A stretch of DNA of 64,000 nucleotides from Bacteroides salyersiae WAL 10018 = DSM 18765 = JCM 12988 (GTDB lineage Bacteria; Bacteroidota; Bacteroidia; Bacteroidales; Bacteroidaceae), in NCBI RefSeq assembly GCF_000381365.1, contig NZ_KB905466.1, positions 2,964,821 through 3,028,820 on the forward strand, in the 5' to 3' direction. This document shows positions 24,423-36,600 of this stretch, piece by piece. The translations under genes and the position numbers were made by a program. How positions within the stretch are numbered: the first letter of the stretch is position 1; every line of letters starts with the position of its first letter. The notes beneath the pieces are model-generated. The model was not told where the DNA came from and did no database searches. It saw only the letters and a program-made list of their open reading frames with translations.

Positions 24423-24866
24423 ATGGCTAAAGAAGTTGCTGGACTAATCAAATTACAGATTAAAGGAGGCGCTGCAAATCCATCACCTCCCGTTGGACCT
24501 GCATTGGGTTCTAAGGGAATCAATATCATGGAATTTTGCAAGCAATTCAATGCCAGAACCCAAGACAAGGCAGGTAAGATTTTACCTGTTATCATTACTT
24601 ACTACGCAGATAAGTCTTTCGATTTTGTAATCAAGACTCCTCCCGTTGCAATTCAATTACTTGAGTTGACTAAGGTAAAGAGTGGTTCTGCTGAGCCTAA
24701 CCGTAAGAAAGTTGCCGAGATTACTTGGGAACAAGTTCGTACGATTGCTCAGGACAAAATGGTTGACTTGAACTGTTTTACTGTGGAAGCTGCTATGAGA
24801 ATGGTTGCAGGTACAGCTAGAAGTATGGGTATCGCTGTAAAAGGGGAGTTCCCGGTTAATAATTAA
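24423..24866 (+). CDS. rplK: 50S ribosomal protein L11
   Basis: This 147-residue protein carries the N-terminal proline-rich switch ([20 protein letters not shown]) and the C-terminal rRNA-binding domain. It forms the GTPase-associated centre of the large subunit. Gene order rplK-rplA-rplJ-rplL is standard. Confidence 0.98.
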   Translation: MAKEVAGLIKLQIKGGAANPSPPVGPALGSKGINIMEFCKQFNARTQDKAGKILPVIITYYADKSFDFVIKTPPVAIQLLELTKVKSGSAEPNRKKVAEITWEQVRTIAQDKMVDLNCFTVEAAMRMVAGTARSMGIAVKGEFPVNN

Positions 24867-24881
24867 TAAACTTCAATTGTA

Positions 24882-25580
24882 ATGGGTAAACTGACAAAAA
24901 ATCAAAAGTTAGCTGCAGGAAAAATTGAAGCAGGGAAAGCATACTCACTGAAAGAAGCTGCGTCTTTGGTAAAGGAAATCACTTTTACTAAGTTTGATGC
25001 TTCATTAGATATTGATGTACGTTTAGGTGTTGACCCACGTAAGGCCAATCAGATGGTGAGAGGTGTTGTTTCACTTCCTCATGGAACTGGTAAGGAGGTT
25101 CGTGTGTTGGTATTATGTACACCGGATGCTGAAGCTGCTGCAAAAGAAGCTGGTGCTGATTATGTTGGTCTGGACGAATATATCGAAAAGATCAAAGGTG
25201 GATGGACTGATATTGATGTGATCATCACTATGCCGTCTATCATGGGTAAAATTGGTGCACTCGGTCGTGTGCTCGGTCCTCGTGGATTGATGCCTAACCC
25301 GAAGAGTGGTACTGTGACTATGGATGTTGCTAAAGCTGTGAAAGAAGTAAAACAAGGTAAGATTGACTTTAAAGTTGATAAGAGTGGTATTGTTCATACC
25401 TCAATCGGTAAGGTTTCATTTGATGCAGAAAAGATTCGCGATAACGCAAAAGAATTTATTGCTACATTGAATAAGTTGAAACCGACTGCAGCCAAGGGTA
25501 CATATATTAAGAGTATTTATCTTTCTAGCACGATGAGTGCGGGTATCAAAATCGACCCGAAAACGGTAGAGGAAATCTAA
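24882..25580 (+). CDS. rplA: 50S ribosomal protein L1
   Basis: This 232-residue protein shows the L1 signature ([29 protein letters not shown]). It forms the L1 stalk near the E site. L1 is the usual autogenous repressor of this operon, but no clear L1-binding mimic was identified in the short leader. Confidence 0.98.
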   Translation: MGKLTKNQKLAAGKIEAGKAYSLKEAASLVKEITFTKFDASLDIDVRLGVDPRKANQMVRGVVSLPHGTGKEVRVLVLCTPDAEAAAKEAGADYVGLDEYIEKIKGGWTDIDVIITMPSIMGKIGALGRVLGPRGLMPNPKSGTVTMDVAKAVKEVKQGKIDFKVDKSGIVHTSIGKVSFDAEKIRDNAKEFIATLNKLKPTAAKGTYIKSIYLSSTMSAGIKIDPKTVEEI

Positions 25581-25595
25581 TAAAACGGAGGAATA

Positions 25596-26117
25596 ATGAG
25601 AAAGGAAGATAAAAATACGATTATTGCGCATATTGCTGATACGGTAAAGGAATACGGTCACTTCTATTTGGTAGATGTAACAGCTATGAATGCTGCTGCT
25701 ACAAGTGAATTGAGAAGAGCTTGTTTCAAGGCTGGCATCAAATTGATGTTGGTTAAGAATACATTGCTTCATAAGGCACTTGAATCTTTGGAAGAAGACT
25801 TCTCTCCTCTTTATAATTCTTTGGTTGGTACTACTGCTATCATGTTTAGTAATGTTGCTAATGCACCTGCTAAATTGATCAAAGATAAGGCTAAAGACGG
25901 AATTCCCGGACTGAAAGCTGCTTATGCAGAAGAAAGCTTCTATGTTGGTGCTGACCAGTTGGATGCTCTCGTAGCTATTAAGAGTAAAAATGAAGTTATT
26001 GCTGACGTTATTGCCCTGTTGCAGTCACCGGCCAAGAATGTTATTTCTGCTCTTCAATCAGGTGGTAACACCCTTCACGGAGTTCTCAAGACTCTTGGTG
26101 AACGTACCGAAGCGTAA
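25596..26117 (+). CDS. rplJ: 50S ribosomal protein L10
   Basis: This 173-residue protein anchors L7/L12 dimers to the stalk. The N-terminal domain contains VDVTAMNAAATSELRR and LVKNTLLHKAL; the C-terminal helix binds L12. A GGAGG Shine-Dalgarno at 25587-25591, 4 bp before the ATG, is unusually good for this phylum. Confidence 0.97.
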   Translation: MRKEDKNTIIAHIADTVKEYGHFYLVDVTAMNAAATSELRRACFKAGIKLMLVKNTLLHKALESLEEDFSPLYNSLVGTTAIMFSNVANAPAKLIKDKAKDGIPGLKAAYAEESFYVGADQLDALVAIKSKNEVIADVIALLQSPAKNVISALQSGGNTLHGVLKTLGERTEA

Positions 26118-26128
26118 GTTTCGAAAAA

Positions 26129-26158
26129 GGGTCACTGACTGTGAAGGAAGAATGACCC
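26129..26158 (+). other. Hairpin between rplJ and rplL
   Basis: GGGTCA and TGACCC pair around an 18-base loop in the 88-bp gap. No T-tract follows, so a processing or translational role is more likely than termination. Confidence 0.5.
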
Positions 26159-26205
26159 AAAATATTATACAATTAAGTAATTAAACAATTAAAATCATAC
26201 AAAAA

Positions 26206-26580
26206 ATGGCAGATTTGAAAGCTTTTGCAGAACAATTAGTTAACTTGACAGTAAAAGAAGTTAATGAACTTGCAACTATCCTTAAAGAAGAATACGGTAT
26301 TGAACCTGCTGCTGCAGCTGTAGCTGTTGCTGCTGGTCCTGCAGCTGGTGCTGCTGCCGCAGAAGAAAAAACTTCTTTCGACGTAGTATTGAAAAGCGCT
26401 GGTGCAGCTAAACTTCAGGTTGTTAAAGCTGTTAAAGAAGCTTGTGGTCTTGGCTTGAAGGAAGCTAAAGACATGGTAGACGGTGCTCCTAGCGTAGTAA
26501 AAGAAGGTTTGGCTAAAGACGAAGCAGAATCATTGAAGAAAACATTGGAAGAAGCTGGAGCTGAAGTTGAACTTAAATAA
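26206..26580 (+). CDS. rplL: 50S ribosomal protein L7/L12
   Basis: This 124-residue acidic protein has an N-terminal dimerisation helix, an Ala/Gly-rich hinge (about residues 36-52) and the globular C-terminal domain ([25 protein letters not shown]). It recruits translational GTPases. Confidence 0.98.
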   Translation: MADLKAFAEQLVNLTVKEVNELATILKEEYGIEPAAAAVAVAAGPAAGAAAAEEKTSFDVVLKSAGAAKLQVVKAVKEACGLGLKEAKDMVDGAPSVVKEGLAKDEAESLKKTLEEAGAEVELK

Positions 26581-26605
26581 CATTAGCCTGGTAATCAGGT
26601 AATTC

Positions 26606-26643
26606 GGTTAAGAATCCTTCGCAAGAGGATTCTTAACCTTTTT
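26606..26643 (+). terminator. Attenuator-type terminator between rplL and rpoB
   Basis: GGTTAAGAATCCT and AGGATTCTTAACC form a perfect 13-bp stem with a 7-base loop, followed by five T residues. It lies 41 bp before rpoB and probably lowers rpoBC transcription relative to the ribosomal genes. Confidence 0.88.
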
Positions 26644-26684
26644 GTGTATATATTTAAAATTAAGTTCTTCAAATTCATTGACAG

Positions 26685-29600
26685 ATGTCTTCAAATACTG
26701 TAAATCAAAGAGTTAATTTTGCTTCGACTAAGAATCCGCTTGAATATCCGGATTTTCTGGAAGTACAATTGAAGTCATTCCAAGACTTTCTACAACTAGA
26801 CACCCCGCCCGAGAAGCGTAAGAACGAGGGATTGTATAAAGTATTTGCTGAAAACTTCCCCATTGCCGATACAAGAAATAATTTTGTTCTTGAGTTTTTG
26901 GACTATTATATTGATCCGCCGCGTTATACCATTGATGATTGTATAGAGCGTGGGCTTACTTATAGTGTCCCTTTGAAAGCGAAACTCAAGCTCTACTGTA
27001 CCGACCCTGATCATGAGGATTTCGATACGGTGATTCAGGATGTGTTCCTCGGTCCGATTCCTTACATGACAGATAAAGCTACTTTTGTCATTAATGGTGC
27101 CGAGCGTGTAGTTGTGTCTCAGCTTCATCGTTCTCCAGGTGTATTTTTCGGTCAGAGTGTTCATGCTAATGGTACGAAGCTTTACTCGGCACGTATTATT
27201 CCGTTCAAGGGTTCATGGATTGAGTTTGCTACCGACATCAATAATGTGATGTACGCATACATCGATCGAAAGAAAAAATTGCCTGTAACAACGCTGTTGA
27301 GAGCGATAGGCTTCGAAAATGATAAAGATATTCTTGAGATTTTTAACTTGGCAGAAGATGTTAAGGTGAATAAGACAAATCTTAAGAAGGTAGTAGGCCG
27401 CAAGTTGGCTGCACGTGTATTGAAAACTTGGATTGAAGATTTCGTTGATGAAGATACCGGTGAGGTTGTTTCTATCGAGCGTAATGAGGTAGTTATCGAC
27501 CGTGAGACTGTCATTGAGGAAGAACATATCAATGAGATTATCGATTCGGGTGTCCAGAATATCTTGATTCATAAGGATGAGCCGAATCAATCTGATTATT
27601 CTATTATATATAATACTCTGCAGAAGGACCCGAGTAACTCGGAAAAGGAGGCAGTGCTTTATATTTATCGTCAGTTGCGTAATGCAGATCCTGCTGATGA
27701 TGCAAGTGCACGTGAGGTTATTAATAACCTGTTCTTCTCAGAGAAGAGATATGACCTTGGTGATGTAGGTCGTTACAGAATCAATAAAAAGTTGAACTTG
27801 ACGACGGATATGGACGTACGTGTCCTCACCAAAGAAGATATTATTGAAATCATCAAATATCTGATTGAATTGATTAATTCAAAGGCGGATGTGGATGATA
27901 TTGACCACTTGAGCAATCGTCGTGTGCGTACGGTAGGCGAACAGTTGTCTAACCAATTTGCTGTTGGTTTGGCACGTATGTCACGTACTATCCGTGAACG
28001 TATGAATGTTCGTGATAATGAGGTGTTTACCCCGATTGACTTGATCAATGCGAAGACGATTTCTTCTGTGATCAATTCTTTCTTTGGAACGAATGCATTA
28101 TCGCAATTTATGGACCAGACAAACCCGTTGGCGGAAATTACTCACAAACGCCGTATGTCGGCTTTAGGTCCTGGTGGTCTTTCTCGTGAACGTGCCGGAT
28201 TTGAGGTTCGTGACGTTCATTACACGCATTATGGTCGTCTTTGCCCGATTGAAACGCCGGAAGGTCCGAATATCGGTTTGATTTCATCATTGTGTGTGTT
28301 TGCTAAAATCAATGACCTCGGATTCATCGAGACTCCTTATCGTAAGGTTGCGGATGCCAAAGTGGATCTTTCGGATAACGGCTTGATTTATTTGACTGCC
28401 GAAGAAGAAGAAGGTAAGATTATTGCCCAGGGAAATGCTCCGTTGAACGATGATGGAACATTTGTTCGTAATAAAGTAAAATCCCGTCAGGATGCCGACT
28501 TCCCGGTAGTAGAGCCGGCAGAAGTTGAACTGATGGACGTATCTCCTCAGCAGATTGCTTCGATTGCTGCTTCTTTGATTCCGTTCCTTGAACATGACGA
28601 TGCTAACCGTGCGTTGATGGGATCGAACATGATGCGTCAGGCAGTTCCTTTGTTGAGAAGTGAAGCTCCTATTGTAGGAACCGGTATCGAGCGTCAGCTG
28701 GTTAGGGATTCACGTACGCAGATTACGGCGGAAGGTGACGGTGTGATTGATTACGTAGATGCAACCACTATCCGTATTTTGTATGATCGTACGGAAGATG
28801 AAGAGTTTGTAAGTTTTGAATCGGCTCTGAAAGAATATAGAATTCCTAAATTCCGCAAGACTAACCAGAATATGACTATTGACCTTCGTCCGATCTGCAA
28901 CAGAGGTGACAGGGTAACAAAAGGCCAGATATTGACGGAGGGTTATTCTACTGAGAACGGTGAATTGGCATTGGGTAAGAATTTGCTTGTTGCTTATATG
29001 CCGTGGAAAGGTTATAACTATGAGGATGCCATCGTATTGAACGAACGTGTGGTTCGTGAAGATTTGCTGACTTCTGTCCATGTAGAGGAATACTCGTTGG
29101 AAGTTCGTGAGACAAAACGTGGTATGGAGGAATTGACTTCTGATATTCCTAATGTGAGTGAAGAAGCAACTAAAGATCTTGACGAAAACGGTATTGTGCG
29201 TATTGGTGCACGTATTCAGCCGGGTGATATCATGATCGGAAAGATTACTCCGAAGGGAGAATCAGATCCTTCACCGGAAGAAAAATTGCTTCGTGCTATT
29301 TTCGGTGATAAAGCCGGTGACGTGAAAGATGCTTCTTTGAAAGCTTCTCCTTCATTGAAAGGTGTGGTGATCGATAAAAAACTCTTCTCTCGCGTAATCA
29401 AGAACCGTAGTTCCAAGTTGGCAGATAAGGCTTTACTTCCTAAAATCGATGACGAATTCGAAGGTAAAGTATCTGATCTGAAACGTATCTTGGTGAAGAA
29501 GTTGATGACGCTGACTGAAGGTAAAGTTTCTCAGGGGGTCAAAGACTATTTGGGTGCTGAAGTTATTGCCAAAGGTTCTAAGTTTAGTGCTTCCGATTTT

Positions 29601-30497
29601 GACTCACTTGATTTTACATCTATCCAGCTGAGTAATTGGACAAGTGACGAACACACCAATAGTATGATTCGTGACTTGGTGATGAACTATATTAAGAAGT
29701 ATAAAGAACTGGATGCCGAACTGAAACGTAAGAAGTTTGCTATCACGATCGGTGATGAGCTTCCTGCCGGTATTATCCAGATGGCTAAAGTATATATTGC
29801 TAAGAAACGTAAGATCGGTGTAGGTGATAAGATGGCGGGTCGTCACGGTAACAAGGGTATTGTTTCACGTGTCGTACGCCAGGAGGACATGCCGTTCCTT
29901 GAAGATGGAACTCCGGTTGATATTGTTTTGAATCCGTTGGGTGTACCTTCACGTATGAATATCGGACAGATATTTGAAGCTGTTCTCGGACGTGCCGGAA
30001 AAACGCTGGGTGTGAAGTTTGCAACTCCTATCTTTGATGGTGCTACCATGGAAGATCTCGATGAGTGGACAGACAAGGCCGGTTTGCCTCGTTACTGTAA
30101 GACTTATCTTTGTGATGGTGGTACCGGTGAACAATTCGACCAGCCGGCAACTGTTGGTGTGACTTATATGTTGAAACTCGGTCACATGGTTGAAGATAAG
30201 ATGCATGCTCGTTCTATCGGTCCGTACTCGCTCATAACTCAGCAACCTTTGGGTGGTAAAGCTCAGTTTGGTGGTCAGCGTTTCGGAGAAATGGAGGTTT
30301 GGGCACTCGAAGGTTTCGGTGCAGCGCATATTCTTCAGGAAATTTTGACGATTAAGTCAGATGATGTTGTAGGACGTTCCAAAGCCTATGAAGCGATTGT
30401 GAAGGGCGAACCTATGCCGCAACCCGGTATTCCGGAATCTCTGAACGTGTTGTTGCACGAGTTGAGAGGTTTAGGATTAAGCATCAACCTGGAATAA
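26685..30497 (+). CDS. rpoB: DNA-directed RNA polymerase subunit beta
   Basis: This 1270-residue subunit forms half of the polymerase active-site cleft. The rifampicin region reads [19 protein letters not shown] and SALGPGGLS, with the usual Asp, His and Ser at the common resistance positions, so no resistance allele is seen there. The C-terminal [12 protein letters not shown] and [22 protein letters not shown] blocks are intact. It follows an attenuator-like hairpin and precedes rpoC by 103 bp. Confidence 0.99.
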   Translation: MSSNTVNQRVNFASTKNPLEYPDFLEVQLKSFQDFLQLDTPPEKRKNEGLYKVFAENFPIADTRNNFVLEFLDYYIDPPRYTIDDCIERGLTYSVPLKAKLKLYCTDPDHEDFDTVIQDVFLGPIPYMTDKATFVINGAERVVVSQLHRSPGVFFGQSVHANGTKLYSARIIPFKGSWIEFATDINNVMYAYIDRKKKLPVTTLLRAIGFENDKDILEIFNLAEDVKVNKTNLKKVVGRKLAARVLKTWIEDFVDEDTGEVVSIERNEVVIDRETVIEEEHINEIIDSGVQNILIHKDEPNQSDYSIIYNTLQKDPSNSEKEAVLYIYRQLRNADPADDASAREVINNLFFSEKRYDLGDVGRYRINKKLNLTTDMDVRVLTKEDIIEIIKYLIELINSKADVDDIDHLSNRRVRTVGEQLSNQFAVGLARMSRTIRERMNVRDNEVFTPIDLINAKTISSVINSFFGTNALSQFMDQTNPLAEITHKRRMSALGPGGLSRERAGFEVRDVHYTHYGRLCPIETPEGPNIGLISSLCVFAKINDLGFIETPYRKVADAKVDLSDNGLIYLTAEEEEGKIIAQGNAPLNDDGTFVRNKVKSRQDADFPVVEPAEVELMDVSPQQIASIAASLIPFLEHDDANRALMGSNMMRQAVPLLRSEAPIVGTGIERQLVRDSRTQITAEGDGVIDYVDATTIRILYDRTEDEEFVSFESALKEYRIPKFRKTNQNMTIDLRPICNRGDRVTKGQILTEGYSTENGELALGKNLLVAYMPWKGYNYEDAIVLNERVVREDLLTSVHVEEYSLEVRETKRGMEELTSDIPNVSEEATKDLDENGIVRIGARIQPGDIMIGKITPKGESDPSPEEKLLRAIFGDKAGDVKDASLKASPSLKGVVIDKKLFSRVIKNRSSKLADKALLPKIDDEFEGKVSDLKRILVKKLMTLTEGKVSQGVKDYLGAEVIAKGSKFSASDFDSLDFTSIQLSNWTSDEHTNSMIRDLVMNYIKKYKELDAELKRKKFAITIGDELPAGIIQMAKVYIAKKRKIGVGDKMAGRHGNKGIVSRVVRQEDMPFLEDGTPVDIVLNPLGVPSRMNIGQIFEAVLGRAGKTLGVKFATPIFDGATMEDLDEWTDKAGLPRYCKTYLCDGGTGEQFDQPATVGVTYMLKLGHMVEDKMHARSIGPYSLITQQPLGGKAQFGGQRFGEMEVWALEGFGAAHILQEILTIKSDDVVGRSKAYEAIVKGEPMPQPGIPESLNVLLHELRGLGLSINLE

Positions 30498-30503
30498 TTA
30501 TTT

Positions 30504-30591
30504 AGTTGAAAGTTGATAATTGATGCTGGAGTGATTCTGCTTTCAATTATCAATCTTCAACTTTCAACTTTCAACTTTTAATTTTCAACTA
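30504..30591. repeat. Inverted TTGAAAGTT-type repeat between rpoB and rpoC
   Basis: AGTTGAAAGTTGATAATTGA (30504-30523) is complementary to most of 30543-30569, giving a long AT-rich stem. The following 23 bases (30569-30591) are identical to 21943-21965. It occupies almost the entire intergenic gap. Confidence 0.82.
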
Positions 30592-30600
30592 TATTATAGT

Positions 30601-33600
30601 ATGGCTTTTAGAAAAGAAAATAAGACGAAGAGCAATTTCTCGAAAATCTCTATCGGTTTGGCTTCTCCGGAGGAAATCCTTGAGAATTCGAGTGGTGAAG
30701 TATTAAAGCCTGAAACCATTAACTACCGTACGTACAAACCGGAACGTGATGGCTTGTTCTGTGAGCGTATCTTTGGTCCTATCAAAGACTACGAATGCCA
30801 TTGTGGTAAGTACAAACGTATCCGTTATAAAGGGATTGTGTGTGACCGTTGCGGTGTGGAAGTTACAGAAAAGAAAGTGCGTCGTGAACGGATGGGACAT
30901 ATCCAGTTGGTTGTGCCGGTGGCTCACATCTGGTATTTCCGTTCGCTTCCTAATAAGATAGGTTACTTGCTGGGATTGCCTACCAAGAAACTCGATTCCA
31001 TTATTTATTATGAGCGTTATGTTGTTATTCAGCCGGGTATAAAGGCGGAAGATGGCATAGCTGAATATGATTTGCTTTCAGAGGAGGAATATCTGGATAT
31101 TCTGGATACACTTCCGAAAGAAAATCAGTATCTGGAAGACACAGACCCGAATAAATTCATCGCCAAGATGGGTGCAGAGGCTATCTATGACTTGTTGGCC
31201 CGTCTGGATCTGGACGCGTTGTCGTATGAATTGCGCCATCGTGCCGGAAACGATGCTTCACAGCAGCGTAAGAACGAGGCGTTGAAACGTCTGCAGGTTG
31301 TAGAATCATTCCGTGCATCACGTGGACGCAACAAACCGGAATGGATGATCGTACGTATCGTACCGGTTATTCCGCCTGAACTTCGTCCGTTGGTTCCGTT
31401 GGATGGTGGTCGTTTTGCTACTTCTGATTTGAATGACTTGTATCGTCGTGTCATTATTCGTAATAACCGTTTGAAACGTCTGATCGAGATCAAGGCTCCC
31501 GAAGTAATTTTGCGTAATGAAAAACGTATGCTTCAGGAATCGGTGGATTCACTGTTCGACAACTCACGTAAATCAAGTGCTGTTAAGACAGATGCTAACC
31601 GTCCGTTGAAATCATTGTCAGACAGTTTGAAAGGTAAGCAAGGACGTTTCCGTCAGAATCTGCTCGGTAAGCGTGTTGACTACTCTGCTCGTTCGGTAAT
31701 CGTTGTAGGTCCCGAGTTGAAAATGGGTGAATGCGGTATTCCTAAGTTGATGGCTGCAGAACTTTACAAACCGTTTATCATACGTAAATTGATTGAACGC
31801 GGTATTGTGAAGACCGTAAAATCCGCGAAGAAGATTGTTGACCGCAAGGAACCGGTGATCTGGGATATTCTTGAGCATGTAATGAAAGGACATCCGGTAT
31901 TGCTGAACCGTGCACCGACGCTTCACCGTCTGGGTATTCAGGCGTTCCAGCCGAAGATGATTGAAGGTAAAGCTATCCAGTTGCATCCGCTTGCTTGTAC
32001 GGCATTTAATGCCGACTTCGACGGTGACCAGATGGCGGTTCACTTGCCTTTAAGTAATGAAGCTATTCTTGAGGCACAAATGTTGATGCTTCAATCACAT
32101 AATATTCTGAATCCGGCCAATGGTGCTCCTATCACTGTGCCTGCACAGGATATGGTTCTTGGTTTGTATTATATTACCAAGTTGCGTACCGGTGCTAAAG
32201 GTGAAGGTTTGACTTTCTACGGACCGGAAGAGGCATTGATTGCGTATAACGAGGGTAAGGTGGATATCCATGCTCCGGTAAAAGTAATCGTGAAGGATGT
32301 TGACGAGAATGGTAATATTGTGGATGTAATGCGTGAGACTTCTGTCGGACGTGTTATTGTGAACGAGATTGTTCCGCCTGAAGCTGGCTATATCAATACG
32401 ATTATCTCTAAGAAATCGCTTCGTGATATTATTAGTGATGTAATTAAGGTGTGTGGTGTGGCGAAGGCTGCCGATTTCCTTGACGGAATCAAGAACCTCG
32501 GTTATCAGATGGCCTTCAAGGGCGGTCTGTCATTCAACTTGGGTGATATTATTATCCCGAAAGAGAAAGAGACACTGGTTCAAAAGGGGTATGACGAAGT
32601 AGAGCAGGTGATCAATAACTATAATATGGGTTTCATTACCAACAACGAACGTTACAATCAGGTTATTGATATTTGGACACATGTCAACTCGGAGTTGTCT
32701 AATATTCTGATGAAGACTATTTCTTCTGACGATCAGGGCTTTAACTCTGTATACATGATGCTTGATTCGGGTGCCCGTGGTTCTAAGGAGCAGATTCGTC
32801 AGTTGTCTGGTATGCGCGGTTTGATGGCTAAACCGCAGAAAGCCGGTGCAGAGGGTGGTCAGATTATTGAAAACCCGATTTTGTCGAACTTTAAAGAGGG
32901 ACTTTCGGTGTTGGAGTATTTTATCTCTACCCACGGTGCTCGTAAAGGTTTGGCTGATACGGCGTTGAAGACTGCTGATGCCGGTTATTTGACTCGTCGT
33001 CTGGTAGATGTTTCACACGATGTTATTATTAATGAAGAAGACTGTGGAACTCTTCGTGGATTGGTTTGTACGGACTTGAAGAATAACGATGAAGTTATTG
33101 CTACTCTGTATGAGCGTATACTCGGACGTGTATCTGTACATGATATAATTCATCCTACTACAGGCGAATTATTGGTTGCCGGTGGGGATGAAATTACAGA
33201 AGATATCGCTAAGAAGATTCAGGAATCTCCGATTGAAAGTGTTGAAATCCGTTCAGTGTTGACTTGTGAATCTAAGAAAGGTGTATGTGCTAAATGTTAT
33301 GGACGTAACCTTGCAACGAGCCGCATGGTTCAGAAAGGTGAAGCTGTCGGTGTAATCGCTGCCCAGTCAATTGGTGAGCCGGGTACACAGTTGACATTGC
33401 GTACGTTCCATGCCGGTGGTACAGCCGCCAATATTGCAGCTAATGCGAGCATTGTAGCTAAAAATGCCGCTCGTCTGGAATTCGATGAGCTCCGCACGGT
33501 TGACATTGTTGATGAGATGGGCGAATCTGCGAAAGTGGTGGTAGGTCGTTTGGCTGAAGTACGTTTTGTGGATGTAAACACTAATATTGTTCTGTCTACT

Positions 33601-34884
33601 CATAACGTTCCTTACGGTTCGACATTGTATGTATCGGATGGCGATGTGGTTGAAAAGGGTAAGCTGATTGCTAAGTGGGACCCGTTCAATGCCGTTATTA
33701 TCACGGAAGCTACCGGTAAGATTGAATTTGAGAGTGTTGTTGAGAATGTCACTTATAAGGTTGAATCGGATGAAGCGACCGGACTTCGTGAAATCATCAT
33801 CATTGAGTCTAAGGATAAGACAAAAGTGCCTTCGGTTCATATTCTTACTGAAGATGGCGATTTGATCCGTACTTATAACTTACCTGTGGGTGGACACGTT
33901 ATTGTTGAAAACGGACAGAAAGTGAAAGCTGGTGAGGTTATTGTCAAGATACCGCGTGCTGTAGGTAAGGCCGGTGATATTACCGGTGGTCTTCCCCGTG
34001 TTACGGAGCTTTTCGAAGCGCGTAATCCGTCGAATCCTGCCGTTGTATCAGAAATCGATGGTGAGGTTACGATGGGTAAGATTAAACGTGGTAACCGTGA
34101 GATCATCGTTACATCTAAGACCGGTGAGGTTAAGAAGTATCTCGTGGCCCTATCTAAGCAAATTCTGGTACAGGAGAACGACTATGTGCGTGCTGGTACT
34201 CCGCTATCGGATGGTGCTATTACTCCGGCAGACATTTTGGCAATTAAAGGTCCTACGGCAGTGCAGGAATATATTGTGAACGAAGTTCAGGATGTATACC
34301 GTCTGCAAGGTGTGAAGATCAATGATAAGCATTTCGAAATAATCGTTCGTCAGATGATGCGTAAGGTGGAAATTGACGAGCCGGGAGATACGCGTTTCCT
34401 TGAACAGCAGGTTGTGGATAAACTTGAGTTTATGGAAGAAAACGATCGTATCTGGGGTAAGAAAGTGGTCGTTGATGCCGGTGATTCTCAGAATATGCAG
34501 CCGGGTCAGATTGTTACTGCCCGCAAGTTGCGTGATGAAAACAGTATGTTGAAACGTCGTGACTTGAAACCGGTTGAAGTACGTGATGCCATTGCGGCTA
34601 CATCTACGCAGATACTCCAAGGTATCACGCGTGCTGCATTGCAGACTTCCAGCTTTATGTCGGCAGCATCTTTCCAGGAGACTACGAAAGTGTTGAATGA
34701 GGCTGCTATCAATGGTAAGATCGATAAGCTCGAAGGAATGAAAGAGAACGTTATTTGCGGTCATTTAATTCCGGCAGGTACAGGTCAGCGTGAATTTGAC
34801 AAGGTTATTGTCGGCTCAAAAGAGGAGTATGATCGTATCTTGGCAAACAAGAAGACTGTGCTTGATTATAATGAAGTAGAATAA
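30601..34884 (+). CDS. rpoC: DNA-directed RNA polymerase subunit beta'
   Basis: This 1427-residue subunit contains the N-terminal zinc ribbon ([20 protein letters not shown]), the catalytic magnesium loop [12 protein letters not shown] and the second zinc site (CGTLRG, then [13 protein letters not shown]). The bridge-helix/trigger-loop region with [19 protein letters not shown] is intact. It carries the lineage insertions expected in Bacteroidota and ends before a terminator. Confidence 0.99.
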   Translation: MAFRKENKTKSNFSKISIGLASPEEILENSSGEVLKPETINYRTYKPERDGLFCERIFGPIKDYECHCGKYKRIRYKGIVCDRCGVEVTEKKVRRERMGHIQLVVPVAHIWYFRSLPNKIGYLLGLPTKKLDSIIYYERYVVIQPGIKAEDGIAEYDLLSEEEYLDILDTLPKENQYLEDTDPNKFIAKMGAEAIYDLLARLDLDALSYELRHRAGNDASQQRKNEALKRLQVVESFRASRGRNKPEWMIVRIVPVIPPELRPLVPLDGGRFATSDLNDLYRRVIIRNNRLKRLIEIKAPEVILRNEKRMLQESVDSLFDNSRKSSAVKTDANRPLKSLSDSLKGKQGRFRQNLLGKRVDYSARSVIVVGPELKMGECGIPKLMAAELYKPFIIRKLIERGIVKTVKSAKKIVDRKEPVIWDILEHVMKGHPVLLNRAPTLHRLGIQAFQPKMIEGKAIQLHPLACTAFNADFDGDQMAVHLPLSNEAILEAQMLMLQSHNILNPANGAPITVPAQDMVLGLYYITKLRTGAKGEGLTFYGPEEALIAYNEGKVDIHAPVKVIVKDVDENGNIVDVMRETSVGRVIVNEIVPPEAGYINTIISKKSLRDIISDVIKVCGVAKAADFLDGIKNLGYQMAFKGGLSFNLGDIIIPKEKETLVQKGYDEVEQVINNYNMGFITNNERYNQVIDIWTHVNSELSNILMKTISSDDQGFNSVYMMLDSGARGSKEQIRQLSGMRGLMAKPQKAGAEGGQIIENPILSNFKEGLSVLEYFISTHGARKGLADTALKTADAGYLTRRLVDVSHDVIINEEDCGTLRGLVCTDLKNNDEVIATLYERILGRVSVHDIIHPTTGELLVAGGDEITEDIAKKIQESPIESVEIRSVLTCESKKGVCAKCYGRNLATSRMVQKGEAVGVIAAQSIGEPGTQLTLRTFHAGGTAANIAANASIVAKNAARLEFDELRTVDIVDEMGESAKVVVGRLAEVRFVDVNTNIVLSTHNVPYGSTLYVSDGDVVEKGKLIAKWDPFNAVIITEATGKIEFESVVENVTYKVESDEATGLREIIIIESKDKTKVPSVHILTEDGDLIRTYNLPVGGHVIVENGQKVKAGEVIVKIPRAVGKAGDITGGLPRVTELFEARNPSNPAVVSEIDGEVTMGKIKRGNREIIVTSKTGEVKKYLVALSKQILVQENDYVRAGTPLSDGAITPADILAIKGPTAVQEYIVNEVQDVYRLQGVKINDKHFEIIVRQMMRKVEIDEPGDTRFLEQQVVDKLEFMEENDRIWGKKVVVDAGDSQNMQPGQIVTARKLRDENSMLKRRDLKPVEVRDAIAATSTQILQGITRAALQTSSFMSAASFQETTKVLNEAAINGKIDKLEGMKENVICGHLIPAGTGQREFDKVIVGSKEEYDRILANKKTVLDYNEVE

Positions 34885-34911
34885 GAATACCGAATTGGTT
34901 ATTATAAAAAG

Positions 34912-34950
34912 AAGGGGCAATCACTGTAATAGTGGCTGCTCCTTTGTTTT
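34912..34950 (+). terminator. Terminator after rpoC
   Basis: AAGGGGCA pairs with TGCTCCTT (one G-T), with an inner CACT/AGTG extension, followed by TTTGTTTT. It closes the tRNA-tuf-rpoBC unit. Confidence 0.85.
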
Positions 34951-34981
34951 AATAACTGTTTTTCAGTTTTGTTTTACCTCC

Positions 34982-35059
34982 TTCACCGCATTCACCTTTT
35001 TGGTGTAATACCTTTTCCATCGGCTTTGTAGGGTGAAGGGTCACTCTTTTTGAGGTGAA
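34982..35059. repeat. TTCACC/GGTGAA motif cluster at the left edge of the accessory module
   Basis: TTCACC occurs at 34982 and 34991 and its complement GGTGAA at 35032 and 35054. The same pair recurs at the right edge (37229 and 37271). Their concentration around the accessory genes suggests element-associated sequence. Confidence 0.5.
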
Positions 35060-36303
35060 TTGTTTAACCGGTGTACCCGGTACACATTTCCCCATTTTGT
35101 ATGTTTTCGGACAACTCCTGCCGTTGCTAATATCTGGCTGAAATGATTCGGATTTGCACCCCGCATGGCCGTCGGATTGTGACGTTGTAATGTTTGGAAA
35201 ATCTCGGCGGCCGATAGCAGTTCATAAGTATCTTCTTCAAAAGCCGGTCGGAAACAATTGCGAAGTACTTCTTCAGCCAATGTCTGACGATAGAACGAAA
35301 GATTGTGTTGCTGGATTTGTTGTTCTTCTTCTTTATTGAAGAAGTAACGCCTGTCTGCCATGAGCTCTGCTTTTAATTGGGCATAGATCTGCGAATGCTC
35401 AATCCCCTCCAGATTAATGGCTTGCTTCACTTCAATGCAAATATATCTTCGGCTACCGCTTGGGTCTGTTAATAAATCCATACGATTGGATGTGCCGATA
35501 AATGAGGCGATACGGGGAAGTAGACGGTAACTTTTTTGATGTGGTTTCCGGAGATTCAGTGTAGACAGTTGCATTAGGTTTTTAAGCTGTGGCATTTGGA
35601 CGAGTGAGTATCGGTCGAATTCATCCAGGTTTATAAGAGCCATTTCTGCCAGTTTCCGTTCGGCATCTCCTTGTGAGGTGAGCGAAAATTTTTCGGTGTA
35701 ATAGCGATGAAGGCAAGGGGGGGGCAAACCTTTGCAAAAGGTAGATTTCAGATGTCCCTGTTCGCTGCTGACAAGGATGGGAACTACACAATTTGCATGT
35801 ACTTGTTCCTTTCCGGTCCATTGAGCTACAACTGCCAGCATCCAGGTGTGAAAACTTTTGATCCATATGGGTGATGTCGATACGCGCTGCGCCAGATCGG
35901 TGAGTCGGTCGTGACCATCTCATTCGGGGAGTTCTTTCATATAAAGTTGTAATGGGTGATACGAAGGTATGCGTGTGGAGAGTAGATAGCGGTTTAAATC
36001 CCGATCCCAGCATTTGATGCCTATTGTACGGGCATCCATACAAAGTGTATTCATTTCCCGTTGCCCGATCGGTGTGAATGCCGGGTCGGAAGAACTGTTT
36101 GGCCGGAATTCTGTCTCTTCTGTCAGCAAGTTATAACGAAAGTCATACTGCATTAATAAATAGTTTTGAAGTGCTTCGCTCGCTTCCTGCTCTTGGACCA
36201 TCGTTTTGTTTTCGATTCTTCTTTTTTGCCCTGTTTTTGACTCATTGTTTGTTACTTTCCGATTCCACCGGAAGAAATTTCTGATCATTTCCGTAAGTTT
36301 CAT
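35041..36303 (-). pseudogene. VapE/VirE-like (DUF3874-type) protein gene, interrupted by an in-frame TGA
   Basis: The two halves lie in the same frame and would give one 420-residue protein. The N-terminal part (127 residues) ends KELPE, then TGA at 35920-35922, then DGHDRLTDLAQRVS continues in frame into MLAVVAQWTGKEQ and the rest. In this family the interrupted position is normally Trp (a WDGxxR block), so one TGG-to-TGA change explains it. The ATPase-like part retains SEQGHLKSTF (P-loop-like), INLDEFDR (Walker B-like) and FIGTSNR. Such proteins resemble phage and island primase/helicases and are common near HU-like genes in Bacteroides. The gene is divergent from the broken HU-like gene. 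A restart at 35841 would give only the C-terminal 266 residues. Confidence 0.85.
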
Positions 36304-36600
36304 GTTATTTTCGTTATTGGTTCTTAGGGGAAATGTAAGGTCGTCGATCCCTCTTTTTCGGATTTTCGGGGAATAGATTTATTGAAATCTGCTTAGTTGA
36401 AAATAACCTGGTAAATGCTTTGTTTCCTGCTTGTATTTACCTACTTTTGCATGAGAGTTATTAGCGTTTCACAATTGTGAGAAATTCGTCTCTCAATAAT
36501 GAAACGTGCGTCTCTCATTTGTGAAAAACACGTCTCATAATTGTGAAACGATAATGTTTCCGGTGAGATTTTATGATTATCCTTAAAGAGAATACCGTTT
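36304..36600. other. Divergent intergenic region of the accessory module
   Basis: No gene is present. It contains the iteron-like repeats listed separately at 36466-36549. No good TAnnTTTG promoter was found for either flanking gene. Confidence 0.6.
36466..36549. repeat. Iteron-like operator array (TCTCA-n4-TGAAA)
   Basis: Three direct copies of TCTCA-n4/5-TGAAA start at 36491, 36513 and 36533, about two helical turns apart, each preceded by CG(T). An inverted copy, GTTTCACAATTGTGAGA, lies at 36466-36482 and matches the reverse complement of 36533-36549 at 16 of 17 bases. Spacing and position between divergent genes suggest a protein-binding operator or replication iterons. Confidence 0.8.

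Noticed and set aside
35041..35841. Treating the C-terminal half of the VapE-like gene as an independent intact gene
   Set aside because: The 26 codons before its ATG continue the family sequence in the same frame up to the TGA, so it is a fragment of one gene.
36466..36549. Possible CRISPR array
   Set aside because: The repeats are about 15 bp with 20-22 bp periodicity and include an inverted copy, and no cas genes are near; an operator or iteron array fits better.
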